Positions 9,060 through 17,873 of a DNA stretch of 64,000 nt are shown in pieces. This stretch comes from Clostridium beijerinckii (GTDB taxonomy: Bacteria; Bacillota; Clostridia; Clostridiales; Clostridiaceae), in the NCBI RefSeq assembly GCF_018223745.1, contig NZ_CP073653.1:4948001-5012000 (forward strand). Reading direction: 5' to 3'. Each line of letters begins with the position of its first letter. Within the stretch, counting starts at the first letter, position 1. The notes under the pieces were generated by a model. The model ran no database searches, had not been told where the DNA came from, and worked only from the letters and a program-made list of their open reading frames with translations. The position numbers were made by a program, and so were the translations under genes.

Positions 9060-9332
9060 TTATTTTGACATATTATAAGTTAACTCAAGAATAACTAATA
9101 TAGCCATAGCATTAGCATATTTACTACTAATATTGAATTTATACTCTGGATTCTTTCTCTTATAAATCATTGGTATTCCTACTCCAAGTAAAATGGCTAA
9201 TCCAAATATAGCTAGTACACCAAAAGAAGAAGTAATTATTCCTGAATCGATAGAAATAAAATATAGTAATAAGCCAGGAGCTACTAGATAGTATAATAAT
9301 TTGTTACATAAAGTAATGTGCTTTTCATTCAT
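9060..9332 (-). CDS. small hydrophobic membrane protein of unknown function
   Basis: The 90-residue product has three likely membrane helices (about 11-28, 31-55 and 70-86). A basic KRKNPEYKFN loop follows the second helix, and the C-terminus is short. I do not recognise the family. The ATG has a GGGGAGG-like site. It is the first gene after a promoter with AraR-like operators, and no terminator is visible in the 208 bp before chvE. It is therefore probably the leading gene of the mms sugar-transport operon. A role as an accessory membrane protein of sugar uptake is only a guess from context. Confidence 0.65.
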   Translation of the reverse strand: MNEKHITLCNKLLYYLVAPGLLLYFISIDSGIITSSFGVLAIFGLAILLGVGIPMIYKRKNPEYKFNISSKYANAMAILVILELTYNMSK

Positions 9333-9627
9333 AAAATTCCTCCCCTATCCTAGTAAATATTATTGTTTAATGTTTGATTGATATTATTCATATAATTTGA
9401 ATATATATCATGGAAAATACATTTTCCTATATATGCTCTATGATATATATCTTGTAAGTACATCAATATTCTTCTTTATTATCATAATAAAAATTTACAT
9501 TAACATTTATTTATATATGTATCCTGCTTGTACGAATTGAGAATAGCTTATCTTGTCACTTCTATCTGATACACATACTCTAACTCTTAATGTGCTATAA
9601 TTTTAGAGGATAGCACTTGTTAATATG

Positions 9628-9703
9628 TTGTACGTACTTCATGTATTTATTATATATCGTTTTCATCACTATAGCAATAGTTTTTTTTATATTGTATGTA
9701 CAA
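9628..9703 (-). promoter_or_regulatory. AraR-regulated promoter of the small-membrane-protein/mms operon
   Basis: On the minus strand a -35 TTGCTA (9672-9677), 17-bp spacer and -10 TATAAT (9649-9654) form a good promoter. A TTGTACGTACTT palindrome (9628-9639) covers the first transcribed bases. A second, TTGTATGTACAA (9692-9703), lies upstream of the -35. Their centres are 64 bp apart, about six helical turns. The spacer also holds the half-cre-like ATGAAAACGATAT. The rest of the 660-bp region 9333-9993 is AT-rich with nothing else recognised except the araK terminator. Confidence 0.65.
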
Positions 9704-9944
9704 TTTTATTATATTTCTTTACCAATGTGCATACATCTAGGATTCGTCGCAATAAACTGTTCACTTTTAACTTGTTAAACTAGAAATCAGAGCATGCTAA
9801 AGTATATATAAGCTTATTCTTACCCGCTTCAATGATATTTTTACAATTTTTATGAATCGAAATATCTATAATTGAGGTGAGTTATAATATAAACATAAAT
9901 TATATATTGTTTATCTATTCCTTTATTATTTATAGATAATAGAT

Positions 9945-9982
9945 AATAAGGTTGAATCCTTTTTATTGAATTCAACCTTATT
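9945..9982 (-). terminator. terminator of araK
   Basis: A 13-bp stem (9945-9957 and 9970-9982) starts 11 bp past the araK stop. Confidence 0.6.
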
Positions 9983-9993
9983 AATCATACTTT

Positions 9994-11601
9994 CTATTTA
10001 AGGCTATCTATCGCTGTTCTTTCAATAGCAAGCCCACTAGTGTAACGTTTTATAAATTCATTAAATCCTTCAACATCTTTAGAATCTGGATCTATTTTTG
10101 TACCTATTTGTCCTGCAAACACTTTATTTGTAAGATAATCGTCTAATGTCTCATTTTCATCTTTATTTATCATATAAGATGCAAGTACTGCAATTCCCCA
10201 CGCTCCGCCTTCGGCAGCAGTTTCCATCACAGAAACTGGTGCATCTATAGCTGCTGCCATTATCTTTTGTCCTACACCTTTAGTCTTAAATAAACCGCCA
10301 TGTCCTAACATTTCATCGACCTTAACACCTTCCTCTTTAAGAAGAAGGTCTAAACCAGTTTTTAGTGCTCCTAATGATGTAAATAAATGTACGCGCATGA
10401 AGTTAGCTAGATTGAATTTACTCTCTGCTGAACGTACAAATAGTGGGCGTCCTTCTTCAAAACCAGTTATATGCTCACCCGAGAAGTAATTATAAGCTAA
10501 TAATCCGCCACAATCCGAATCCCCTTCAAGTGCCTTATTATATAGAGTTGCAAATAACTTATTCATGTCAACTTCTACACCAAATGCCTCTGCAAATTCT
10601 TTAAATAATCCAACCCAAGCATTAAGATCCGAAGTACAGTTATTGCAATGAACCATAGCCACTAAATTACCAGTAGGAGTTGTAACTAAGTCTATTTCTT
10701 CATATGCTTTTGATAATTCTTTTTCAAGTACGATCATAGCAAAAACAGATGTTCCTGCTGATACATTACCTGTACGCTTTGCAATACTGTTAGTTGCAAC
10801 CATTCCTGTTCCTGCATCACCTTCTGGAGGGCAGAATGGAATACCTGATTTTAATTGTCCTGTAACATCTAAAAGCTTTGCACCTTCTTCAGTAAGTACA
10901 CCTGCATTTTCTCCAGCTAACAATACCTTTGGTAAAATATCTCCAAGTTTCCATGAAAAATTCTTAGGAGCTACTAACTCATCAAATTGATCAATCATAC
11001 GTGCATTATAATTCTTTGTATCTATATCAATAGGGAACATTCCAGATGCCTCTCCAACACCTATAACTTTTTCACCTGTTAATTTCCAATGAATATATCC
11101 TTCTAAAGTTGTTTGGAAATCTATATCGGCCACATGTTCTTCACCGTTTAATATTGCTTGGTAAAGATGAGCAATACTCCATCTTTGAGGGATATGGTAG
11201 TTAAATAATTTTGTTAATTCTTCTGAGGCTTTTTCAGTAATAGTGTTACGCCATGTACGGAACGGCACCAAAAGATCTCCCTCTTTATTAAAAACCATAT
11301 ATCCATGCATCATAGCACTGAATCCAATTGCGCCTATTGTTTCAATAGTAACTCCATATTTTTCTTTGACATCTTCAGCCATCTTCTTATAACTATCTTG
11401 AACGCCAGTCCAGATATCATCTAAACCATAAGTCCAAATATTATTAACATATTTATTTTCCCAATCATGGCTCCCTGAAGCTATTGGAGTATTATTTTCA
11501 TCTATTAAAACTGCTTTAATTCTAGTTGAACCTAGTTCAATACCAAGCACTGTCTTACCATTAATAATGGCATTTTTTATATTACTCATCTCTAATCCCA
11601 T
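9994..11601 (-). CDS. araK: FGGY-family carbohydrate kinase, probable L-ribulokinase AraK
   Basis: FGGY kinases phosphorylate sugars in the cytosol. The N-terminal ATPase-fold loop is VLGIELGSTRIKAVLID, and later blocks are PPEGDAGTGMVATNS, NVSAGTSVFAM, GHGGLFKT and ETAAEGGAWGIA. At about 535 aa it is longer than typical XylB (about 500). It resembles the clostridial group annotated as xylulokinase; its C. acetobutylicum member was shown to be the functional ribulokinase replacing AraB. No AraB-type gene is present while araA and araD are, which supports ribulokinase. The true start is the ATG at 11601 behind GGAGG, not the upstream GTG. No AraR-like operator is visible upstream; a structured leader and a cre-like site are. 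Confidence 0.85.
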   Translation of the reverse strand: MGLEMSNIKNAIINGKTVLGIELGSTRIKAVLIDENNTPIASGSHDWENKYVNNIWTYGLDDIWTGVQDSYKKMAEDVKEKYGVTIETIGAIGFSAMMHGYMVFNKEGDLLVPFRTWRNTITEKASEELTKLFNYHIPQRWSIAHLYQAILNGEEHVADIDFQTTLEGYIHWKLTGEKVIGVGEASGMFPIDIDTKNYNARMIDQFDELVAPKNFSWKLGDILPKVLLAGENAGVLTEEGAKLLDVTGQLKSGIPFCPPEGDAGTGMVATNSIAKRTGNVSAGTSVFAMIVLEKELSKAYEEIDLVTTPTGNLVAMVHCNNCTSDLNAWVGLFKEFAEAFGVEVDMNKLFATLYNKALEGDSDCGGLLAYNYFSGEHITGFEEGRPLFVRSAESKFNLANFMRVHLFTSLGALKTGLDLLLKEEGVKVDEMLGHGGLFKTKGVGQKIMAAAIDAPVSVMETAAEGGAWGIAVLASYMINKDENETLDDYLTNKVFAGQIGTKIDPDSKDVEGFNEFIKRYTSGLAIERTAIDSLK

Positions 11602-11625
11602 AAAAACCTCCACTACGTGTAATTT

Positions 11626-11642
11626 TTTTAAATCGTTTACTT
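11626..11642 (-). promoter_or_regulatory. possible cre (CcpA) site upstream of araK
   Basis: On the minus strand AAGTAAACGATTTAAAA matches the core of the catabolite-response element (consensus WTGNAARCGNWWWCAWW) with two mismatches at its flanks. It lies about 25 bp before the araK start. Confidence 0.35.
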
Positions 11643-11776
11643 ATTATGTGATAAATTTATATTATTATTATAGTTAAATTAAATAAATCTTAATTTTAAA
11701 ATAATTTCTAATCTCTTCTGAATATCATTCCATTGTAATATTACTAAACCTAATACAAAATAACTCTTATAATCAC

Positions 11777-11851
11777 CTAATGTCCAGCCCTCATACCGTT
11801 ACCGTCCCCAACTTAATGTAAGATCGGAATGCAATAATGACTAGACATTAG
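11777..11851 (-). ncRNA. structured leader element upstream of araK
   Basis: An 11-bp helix closes a 75-nt domain: CUAAUGUCUAG (11841-11851, minus strand) with CUGGACAUUAG (11777-11787), including one G-U pair. Inside it CAUUCCG can pair with CGGUAUG, with one mismatch. The block is GC-rich compared with the flanking 596-bp spacer (11602-12200), which otherwise shows nothing recognised except the cre-like site. It could be a 5' UTR regulatory element of araK or a processing or terminator structure after tkt. Orientation is assumed from the genes on both sides; I know no matching family. Confidence 0.45.
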
Positions 11852-12209
11852 ATAAATAATTTTATTAAATTCTAAAACTGCTTTATTGTCATATTAATTT
11901 ATATACATTTATTAAAAATCTATAAATATATTTCTAACCAATGATTTATTATTGTAATTACATAATTTCACACTAATCTTTTCACACATCTTTATACATA
12001 TCTTTTAATAATTTTAACTTTTATAATAATGAATAAATTGGTTTTAATATATTTATAGATTAATTAATTTACACACTTTTAATCTAGATCTTTTTTTATA
12101 TCTTTTTCGCTATATTTATTAATATTTTAAGGTTAAATCTATTTTTCTAAAGTTTTACTATAATCGCTAAATTTTCTCTACTATATCGTAGATTTAATTA
12201 CTGTAACTT

Positions 12210-14201
12210 CTATTTCTCTGCTACATTAATAGCCTTTTCAACAACATTTTCTACAGTGAATCCAAATTTCTCGAATAGGATTTCTGCTTTACCTGATGCT
12301 CCAAAAGTATCTAAAGATATAACATCTCCATCAAGACCTACATATTTGTGCCATCCAAAGCTTGTTAATGCTTCTACTGCAACTCTAGCACGAACTTTAT
12401 TTGGCATAACTGATTCTTTATAGCTTTCGTCTTGAGCATCGAATAATTCAAATGATGGCATACTGATAACTCTTGCATCTATACCTTTAGCTTCTAATTC
12501 AGCTGCTGCTTTGTAGATTAATTCTACTTCTGATCCTGATGCCATTAAAAGTACATCTGGAGTTTCTTTCTTAGAATCTTTTAAGATATATCCACCCTTT
12601 AATGCTCTCTTAGGACATCCATCATATAGTGGTAACTTTTGTCTTGTTAATACTAATGATGTTGGAGTAGTTCCATTAGTTACAGCATAGTACCAAGCTG
12701 CTGCAGTTTCTTTCGAATCTGCTGGTCTAAATACTGTCATATTTGGCATACTTCTAAGAGCTGCTAATTGTTCTATTGGTTCATGAGTTGGCCCGTCTTC
12801 CCCTACTCCAATACTATCATGTGTTAATACATAAGCTACTGGAAGATTCATAAGAGCTGATAATCTCATAGCACCCTTCATATAATCACTGAATACAAAG
12901 AATGTTGCGCAAAATACTTTAAGTCCTCCATGAGCATACATTCCGTTAGCGATAGCTGCCATAGCATGTTCTCTAACTCCAAAGTGAAGGTTTGATCCAC
13001 TTCTATCTTCTGCTGAGAAATCTCCTCTATCGTTCATATGAGTTTTATTAGATGGAGCTAAATCTGCTGATCCTCCAATAAAGTTTGGAATTAGTTTAGC
13101 CAATCTATTTATCATTATTCCTGAAGATTCTCTTGTAGCCATTTCTTTATCAAAGCTCCAAAGTTCTTCGTTGTTTAATAAAGCTTCTTTATCAAGTTCT
13201 CCACTCATCCATTTAGTATATTCTGAGGAAAGTTCTGGATAAGCTTTTGCATATGCTTTGAACAGCTCATTCCAAGTAGCTTCAGTCTTTTCACCTTTTG
13301 CTATGTGTTCATTCATATTTGTATACACTTCGTCTGGTACGTAGAATGCTGGCTCTGTCTTCCATCCTAAGTTTTCCTTCATAGCAGTTACATTTTCAGC
13401 CCCTAAAGGTTCACCATGCGCTGAAGCTTTTCCTTGTTTAGCTGGACAACCAAAACCAATTTGATTTTTAACTATTATAATAGATGGTTTTGTTGTTTCT
13501 GCTTTAGCTGCTTCTATTGCTTTTTCTATAGTATCTATATCATTTCCATCTGCTACATTTAGTACTTGCCATCCATAAGCTTCGTATCTCTTAGCTACAT
13601 CTTCTCTAAATGCTATGTCTGTATTTCCTTCAATTGAAATATTATTTGAATCATATAATACAACTAATTTTCCAAGACCTAAAGTTCCAGCAAGAGATGA
13701 CGCTTCTCCTGAGATACCTTCCATAAGGCATCCGTCTCCAACTATAGCATATGTATAGTGATCAACTACGCTATAATCTGGTTTATTGAATTTTTCTGCA
13801 AGATGTGCTTCTGCTATAGCAAAACCTACTGCATTACAAATACCTTGTCCAAGTGGTCCTGTTGTTATTTCAACACCTTTTGTATGACCAAACTCTGGAT
13901 GTCCTGGTGTTAAACTTCCGAATTGTCTAAAGTTTTTAATATCTTCAACTGTAAGTCCATATCCAAATAAATGTAGCAATGAATATTCAAGCATTGAACC
14001 ATGTCCTGCTGATAATACAAATCTATCTCTGTTATCCCATTCAGGGTTCTTTCCATTATGATTCATCTTTGCCCATAATGTATAAGCCATTGTAGCTGAT
14101 CCAAGTGGTAACCCTGGATGTCCTGATTTTGATTTTTCAATAGCATCTGCTGATAATACTCTTATTGCGTTAATAGATAATTTATCTAATTCTCTACTCA
14201 T
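12210..14201 (-). CDS. tkt: transketolase
   Basis: This thiamine-diphosphate enzyme moves two-carbon units between pentose and triose/tetrose phosphates in the cytosol. The full-length form has 663 residues. It has the N-terminal SGHPGLPLGSA motif, the ThDP-binding GDGCLMEGISGEA ... SNNIS, and in the middle domain HFGVREHAM and THDSIGVGEDGPTHEPIEQLAALR with the catalytic His and Glu. The C-terminal regulatory domain is complete. I start at MSREL (ATG at 14201) because AGGA lies just before it inside the longer form. With tal it carries the pentose phosphates made by AraD into glycolysis. No AraR-like palindrome is visible upstream. Confidence 0.97.
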   Translation of the reverse strand: MSRELDKLSINAIRVLSADAIEKSKSGHPGLPLGSATMAYTLWAKMNHNGKNPEWDNRDRFVLSAGHGSMLEYSLLHLFGYGLTVEDIKNFRQFGSLTPGHPEFGHTKGVEITTGPLGQGICNAVGFAIAEAHLAEKFNKPDYSVVDHYTYAIVGDGCLMEGISGEASSLAGTLGLGKLVVLYDSNNISIEGNTDIAFREDVAKRYEAYGWQVLNVADGNDIDTIEKAIEAAKAETTKPSIIIVKNQIGFGCPAKQGKASAHGEPLGAENVTAMKENLGWKTEPAFYVPDEVYTNMNEHIAKGEKTEATWNELFKAYAKAYPELSSEYTKWMSGELDKEALLNNEELWSFDKEMATRESSGIMINRLAKLIPNFIGGSADLAPSNKTHMNDRGDFSAEDRSGSNLHFGVREHAMAAIANGMYAHGGLKVFCATFFVFSDYMKGAMRLSALMNLPVAYVLTHDSIGVGEDGPTHEPIEQLAALRSMPNMTVFRPADSKETAAAWYYAVTNGTTPTSLVLTRQKLPLYDGCPKRALKGGYILKDSKKETPDVLLMASGSEVELIYKAAAELEAKGIDARVISMPSFELFDAQDESYKESVMPNKVRARVAVEALTSFGWHKYVGLDGDVISLDTFGASGKAEILFEKFGFTVENVVEKAINVAEK

Positions 14202-14321
14202 CTTTATCCTCATTTCATAGACATATTTTTTTATAAGTTCTTAGTTGTGCTAATTAAGTCAAATGCTGCGCTTCGAATTCATTTCAAACCTGAAATAATC
14301 TTAGCTATCCTTCATTATCTT

Positions 14322-14357
14322 TTCAAAAGGTGCCTATTTTACCACACCTTTTGAAAT
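14322..14357. repeat. hairpin in the tkt leader region
   Basis: The perfect 12-bp stem TTTCAAAAGGTG/CACCTTTTGAAA has a 12-nt loop and lies about 120 bp upstream of the tkt start. There is no T tract on the minus side, so it looks more like a leader or processing hairpin than a terminator. Confidence 0.45.
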
Positions 14358-14383
14358 TGCTTTATGTTTTCATTTATAAATTC

Positions 14384-14459
14384 TTATATTCTTAAATCCT
14401 TATATTCTTAAATCCTTATATTCTTAAATCCTTATATTCCTATATTCTTATATTCTTAA
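14384..14459. repeat. 16-bp tandem repeat (about 4.5 copies)
   Basis: The unit TTATATTCTTAAATCC is repeated exactly at 14384, 14400 and 14416, then degenerates. It lies in the tal-tkt spacer and could vary in copy number. Confidence 0.7.
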
Positions 14460-14497
14460 GAATATATATTTTTATCTCTGTCATTTGGAACATGAAT

Positions 14498-14640
14498 AAA
14501 TCATAAATGATAGTCATACTTTTGCGAAAGCATTATATCAAAATATTTATCCATATACATTTATGCCTTCCTAATTTCAGAATCTAGCCATCATATCTAT
14601 AAATTACTCTTGTATTTTTAAAATGTATCGCATAGATATT
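14498..14640. repeat. imperfect direct repeat, copy A
   Basis: About 140 bp are clearly related to 14677-14820. Shared stretches include ATTATATCA, AATTTCAGAATCTAG and TAAATTACTCTT, in the same order and orientation, at roughly 75-80% identity by eye. Neither copy holds a convincing gene. This is a duplication within the tal-tkt spacer. Confidence 0.6.
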
Positions 14641-14676
14641 ACTCTTTATATTATTACTATACTTTGAAAAATATCT

Positions 14677-14820
14677 AAATCAGAAATGATGGTCATGCTT
14701 TTGTGGAAGCGTTATATCAGAATATTTACCATAAACATTTACACTTTCCCAATTTCAGAATCTAGGCATTATATCTCTAAATTACTCTTCCATTTTCGAA
14801 ATATGTCTGCACTAGAAATA
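14677..14820. repeat. imperfect direct repeat, copy B
   Basis: This is the partner of 14498-14640. Its right end merges into the large inverted repeat. A 62-codon open frame runs across it but has no ribosome binding site and looks like chance. Confidence 0.6.
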
Positions 14821-15006
14821 AGTAACATATTTTGTGGAGTGTTCATTAGAAATTGTGTTGGTAGTACTTCTTGATTATAAGTTGTTCCAAATGTGCTTGT
14901 TCAAAGTTTACCTTTGAGGCAAGCATTTTGGGCACAACTTATAATCTTAGAAGCACTCAACAAAATTTCTTAGGAACCGGAACCAAAATATGTTTCTTAT
15001 TTCGGC
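14811..15006. repeat. large imperfect inverted repeat between tal and tkt
   Basis: Two arms of about 90 bp face each other. The inner 13 bp (14873-14885 region and 14934-14946 region) are perfect, with CAAAG/CTTTG at the tip. Outer parts pair with small gaps: TAGAAATTGTGTTGG with the complement of CAACAAAATTTCT, and AAATAAGTAACATATTTTG with the complement near 14986-15001. The right arm ends 4-5 bp from the tal stop, so the inner part may serve as the tal terminator. Arm length and neighbouring duplication suggest a small MITE-like or palindromic repeat element. Confidence 0.55.
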
Positions 15007-15009
15007 AAT

Positions 15010-15657
15010 CTATTTTCCAAATGCTGCTGCCCAGTCTGCTTTGAATCTTTCTAATCCTTGATCTGTTAATGGGTGTTTTAACATTTGCATTACTAAACTA
15101 TAAGGCACTGTTGATATATCTGCACCTGCTTTTGCTGCTTCTATTACATGAATTGGATTTCTTACGCTTGCTGCTATTATTTCTGTTTCTATTCCATGAA
15201 CTGCAAATATTTCTGCTATATCTCTAACTAAATCCATACCTATCATTGAGATGTCATCTACTCTTCCAAGGAATGGGCTTACATATGTTGCTCCTGCATT
15301 TGCTGCAAGTAAAGCTTGTGTTGCTGAGAATATTAATGTTACATTTGTTTTAATTCCTTCACTAGCTAATACTTTAGTTGCCTTTAATCCTTCAGCTGTC
15401 ATTGGAATCTTTACTATCATATTCTTATGAATTGCTGCAATTTCTCTTCCTTCTTTTATCATTCCTTCAGCATCTTCACTTACAACTTCTCCACTTATTG
15501 GTCCATCAACTATTTCTGTAATTTCTTTTATTACTTCATTGAAGTCTCTTCCTTCTTTTGCTATTAATGATGGATTTGTTGTTACACCACATATTACTCC
15601 CATTTCATTTGCTTCTTTAATGTGTTCCACATTTGCTGTGTCTAAAAAAAATCTCAT
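15010..15657 (-). CDS. tal: transaldolase (short, TalB-3/FSA-like family)
   Basis: This 215-residue TIM-barrel enzyme belongs to the small transaldolase family common in Firmicutes. It transfers dihydroxyacetone units in the pentose phosphate pathway. The start MRFFLDTANVEHIKEA, the GVTTNPSLI motif, the Schiff-base lysine Lys83 in MIVKIPMT and the LIFSATQALLAANAGATYVSPFLGRVDDI block are all present. The C-terminal KADW supports transaldolase over fructose-6-P aldolase, though short family members overlap in activity. The gene precedes tkt in the same direction, with an 800-bp repeat-filled spacer between them. Confidence 0.95.
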   Translation of the reverse strand: MRFFLDTANVEHIKEANEMGVICGVTTNPSLIAKEGRDFNEVIKEITEIVDGPISGEVVSEDAEGMIKEGREIAAIHKNMIVKIPMTAEGLKATKVLASEGIKTNVTLIFSATQALLAANAGATYVSPFLGRVDDISMIGMDLVRDIAEIFAVHGIETEIIAASVRNPIHVIEAAKAGADISTVPYSLVMQMLKHPLTDQGLERFKADWAAAFGK

Positions 15658-15816
15658 TTTCCTAACATCTCCTCTTTATATATTTTGTTTGTTATTTAGC
15701 AACAAACTATTATTTGCATATTTACCTTCCATTTAATATTTATGTTTCATAATATTAAATTTAGACATTTTCTTTTTTAACTTCAATTTTATACGTCACT
15801 TTTTAATTCATACTTA

Positions 15817-15868
15817 TTAAGGAGAATTTACAAAGGAGTTCCAATTGCTGATTAAAAATTCTCCTTAA
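15817..15868 (-). terminator. hairpin terminator after araD
   Basis: A 13-bp perfect stem (15817-15829 and 15856-15868) lies 28 bp past the araD stop. The loop is 26 nt and the T tract on the minus strand is weak. Confidence 0.5.
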
Positions 15869-15895
15869 AAATATGTTGGTTTATACTATGATATC

Positions 15896-16582
15896 TTATT
15901 GTCCATAATATGCATTCGCACCATGTTTTCTAAGATAATGTTTATCTAAAAGGTGCTGTTTGACACCCTTTACATCTTTGTTTAAAGTCATTGTCTTATA
16001 TGCCATTTCAGCAACTTTATCTAATACTACTGCATTGTAAACTGCTGAATTAGCATCTTTTCCCCAAGCGAAAGGACCATGGTTTTTAACTACAATAGCT
16101 GGAACTTCTAATGGATTTTTATCTCCAATAGTTTCAACTATTACATTTCCTGTTTCTTTTTCATATTCTCCACTAATTTCTTCATCTGTTAGATCCCGAG
16201 TACAAGGAATATCCCCATAAAAATAATCTGCATGTGTTGTCCCAAAAGCTGGTATACTCATTCCTGCCTGAGCAAAAGTTGTTGCCCAATCTGAATGAGT
16301 ATGAACAACGCCTCCAACACTCGGATAAGTTTTATACATAACTAAGTGAGTTGGAGTATCTGTTGAAGGTTTATACTTTCCTTCTACAACATTTCCTTCT
16401 AAGTCTACAACTACCATATCTTCTGCTTTCATAGTATCATAATCAACACCACTTGGTTTTATAACTACTAATCCAGTTTCTCTATCGATTTCACTAACAT
16501 TTCCCCAAGTGTAGATTACAAGACCTTTTCTTTGAAGTTCCATATTAGCTTCATAAACTTTTTCCTTTAATTTCTCTAACAT
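15896..16582 (-). CDS. araD: L-ribulose-5-phosphate 4-epimerase
   Basis: The enzyme converts L-ribulose-5-phosphate to D-xylulose-5-phosphate in the cytosol, the last dedicated step of arabinose breakdown. At 228 aa it has the class II aldolase fold. Zinc-binding HTHSDWATTFAQAG is near residues 95-108 and a distal His lies in KNHGPFAWG. The opening blocks TWGNVSEIDRETGLVVIKPSGVDYD and the C-terminal KHYLRKHGANAYYGQ are typical of AraD rather than fuculose aldolase. It has an AGGGGTG site. A near-perfect AraR palindrome lies 30 bp upstream. It stands alone between araR and tal. Confidence 0.96.
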   Translation of the reverse strand: MLEKLKEKVYEANMELQRKGLVIYTWGNVSEIDRETGLVVIKPSGVDYDTMKAEDMVVVDLEGNVVEGKYKPSTDTPTHLVMYKTYPSVGGVVHTHSDWATTFAQAGMSIPAFGTTHADYFYGDIPCTRDLTDEEISGEYEKETGNVIVETIGDKNPLEVPAIVVKNHGPFAWGKDANSAVYNAVVLDKVAEMAYKTMTLNKDVKGVKQHLLDKHYLRKHGANAYYGQ

Positions 16583-16605
16583 TTAAACACCCCTATCTGC
16601 TTGTT

Positions 16606-16631
16606 GTATGTATGTACGTACAAGCGTACAT
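16606..16631 (-). promoter_or_regulatory. AraR operator(s) upstream of araD
   Basis: The perfect palindrome TGTACGTACA (16613-16622) is flanked by a GTATGTA half-site and a GCGTACAT half-site, so two overlapping operators are possible. It lies between the presumed araD promoter and the ribosome binding site. Confidence 0.7.
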
Positions 16632-16663
16632 AAAAAAATAATATCTAATATATATCATTAAAG

Positions 16664-16714
16664 TTTATCTTTGCTCCAGTAACCCAAAATCAAGTCATCT
16701 AAAGCAAAGATAAA
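16664..16714 (-). terminator. hairpin after araR
   Basis: A 12-bp perfect stem (16664-16675 and 16703-16714) starts directly after the araR stop. The loop is 27 nt and there is no strong T tract, so termination is likely but not certain. Confidence 0.45.
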
Positions 16715-16716
16715 AT

Positions 16717-17799
16717 TTAAACTCTAGAACAAGAATCTCTAACAATAAGTTCAGCACTGTATGTGTATTGAGGCTTATCTATTCTTCCCTCAATCATATC
16801 TATAATGCATTTGGCTGCTCTTATTCCCATTTCTTCTTTCGGATGCTTTATTGTTGTAAGTTTAACACCTGATGAAACTGCTAAACTAGAGTCATCGAAA
16901 CTTACTATTGATAAATCTTTTGGTATCTCTATATTTTCTTTTCTACAATTATCTATTACCTTCAAAGCAACCTTATCATTATAGCAAACAATTGCAGTTG
17001 GCTTTTCTTCAAGATTTAAAATCTTCTTTATAAATTGGTCTATATACATCTCTTGATTATCAGTTATATATTCTCCTACTATACTTTTGTTAAAACTCAA
17101 GTCATATTCGTTTAGGGCCTTTATGTAACCCCTTCTTCTCTTTTCACCTTGTAAATCATCTGCTTTAAATAATGCAGCTATGTTTCTATGACCAAGTTCT
17201 AATAAATAATTAGTAAGCTTGTACCCTCCCTGTTCATCATCTACTACAATATATGCAGAATTTTCTTCATCACAATTAGCATTTATTGCAATATATTTTA
17301 TATTGTTCTTTTCTAACTTTTTAATGCTATCATGATGCAGGTTATTTATTGTACTTTGTGCTGGTTCAACTATTAGTCCTGATATATCTTGGTTTATGAT
17401 ATCCTCAAAACATCTTCTTTCATTCTCAATGTCGTTGTTACTATTAAATAATAATAAATTATATCCCTTGCGTCTTAATTCTTCCTCTATACCTGATATA
17501 ATTTTAGGAAAAATATAATCTGATATATAAGTTGTAAGAACAGCAACATTTTTTTTAACTTCATTAGTTTTTTTGTTAGAGTAAAAGCTTCCTTTTCCTC
17601 TTTCTTTATATATCCAGCCTTCTTGTACTAAATAAGTAAGAGCTTGTCTTACAGTGTGCCTACTTACATTAAATAAGTTGGCTATTTCATTTTCGGAAGG
17701 TAATTGGTCTCCTGCTGAAACCTTGTTTTCTTCTATTAGGCTGATATAGTAATTTTCTATTAATTCGTGCTTTGTTTCAGCTTCTTTCATCTTTTTCAA
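16717..17799 (-). CDS. araR: arabinose operon repressor AraR (GntR-LacI chimera)
   Basis: The N-terminal ~75 residues form a GntR winged helix (PSENEIANLFNVSRHTVRQALTYLVQEGWIYKERGKGSFY). From about residue 85 the protein is a LacI/PBP-type sugar-sensing domain (ISGIEEELRRKGYNLLLFNSNND ... GLIVEPAQS ... AIVCYNDKVALKVI ... LSIVSFDDSSLA). That fusion and the 360-residue length define AraR. In B. subtilis it binds ATTTGTACGTACAAAT-like operators and is released by L-arabinose. The same palindrome occurs across this locus, including just downstream of this gene's own promoter, so it probably represses itself. Confidence 0.95.
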   Translation of the reverse strand: MKKMKEAETKHELIENYYISLIEENKVSAGDQLPSENEIANLFNVSRHTVRQALTYLVQEGWIYKERGKGSFYSNKKTNEVKKNVAVLTTYISDYIFPKIISGIEEELRRKGYNLLLFNSNNDIENERRCFEDIINQDISGLIVEPAQSTINNLHHDSIKKLEKNNIKYIAINANCDEENSAYIVVDDEQGGYKLTNYLLELGHRNIAALFKADDLQGEKRRRGYIKALNEYDLSFNKSIVGEYITDNQEMYIDQFIKKILNLEEKPTAIVCYNDKVALKVIDNCRKENIEIPKDLSIVSFDDSSLAVSSGVKLTTIKHPKEEMGIRAAKCIIDMIEGRIDKPQYTYSAELIVRDSCSRV

Positions 17800-17873
17800 C
17801 TACTTTCATCAAATAACTATGCAATAACTTCTTAAAATATAAATCGATTTCTTTAAAAGTATATTTTAAAAAG

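Noticed and set aside
14384..14459. CRISPR array
   Set aside because: The 16-bp units are directly adjacent with no spacers, so this is a simple tandem repeat.
14686..14874. 62-codon open frame in the tal-tkt spacer
   Set aside because: It overlaps a direct repeat and the inverted repeat, has no ribosome binding site, and its duplicated partner at 14498-14640 does not preserve the frame.
14214..15800. AraR operators for tkt and tal
   Set aside because: I scanned for TGTACGTACA-like palindromes with up to two mismatches and saw none, although these genes are AraR targets in C. acetobutylicum.
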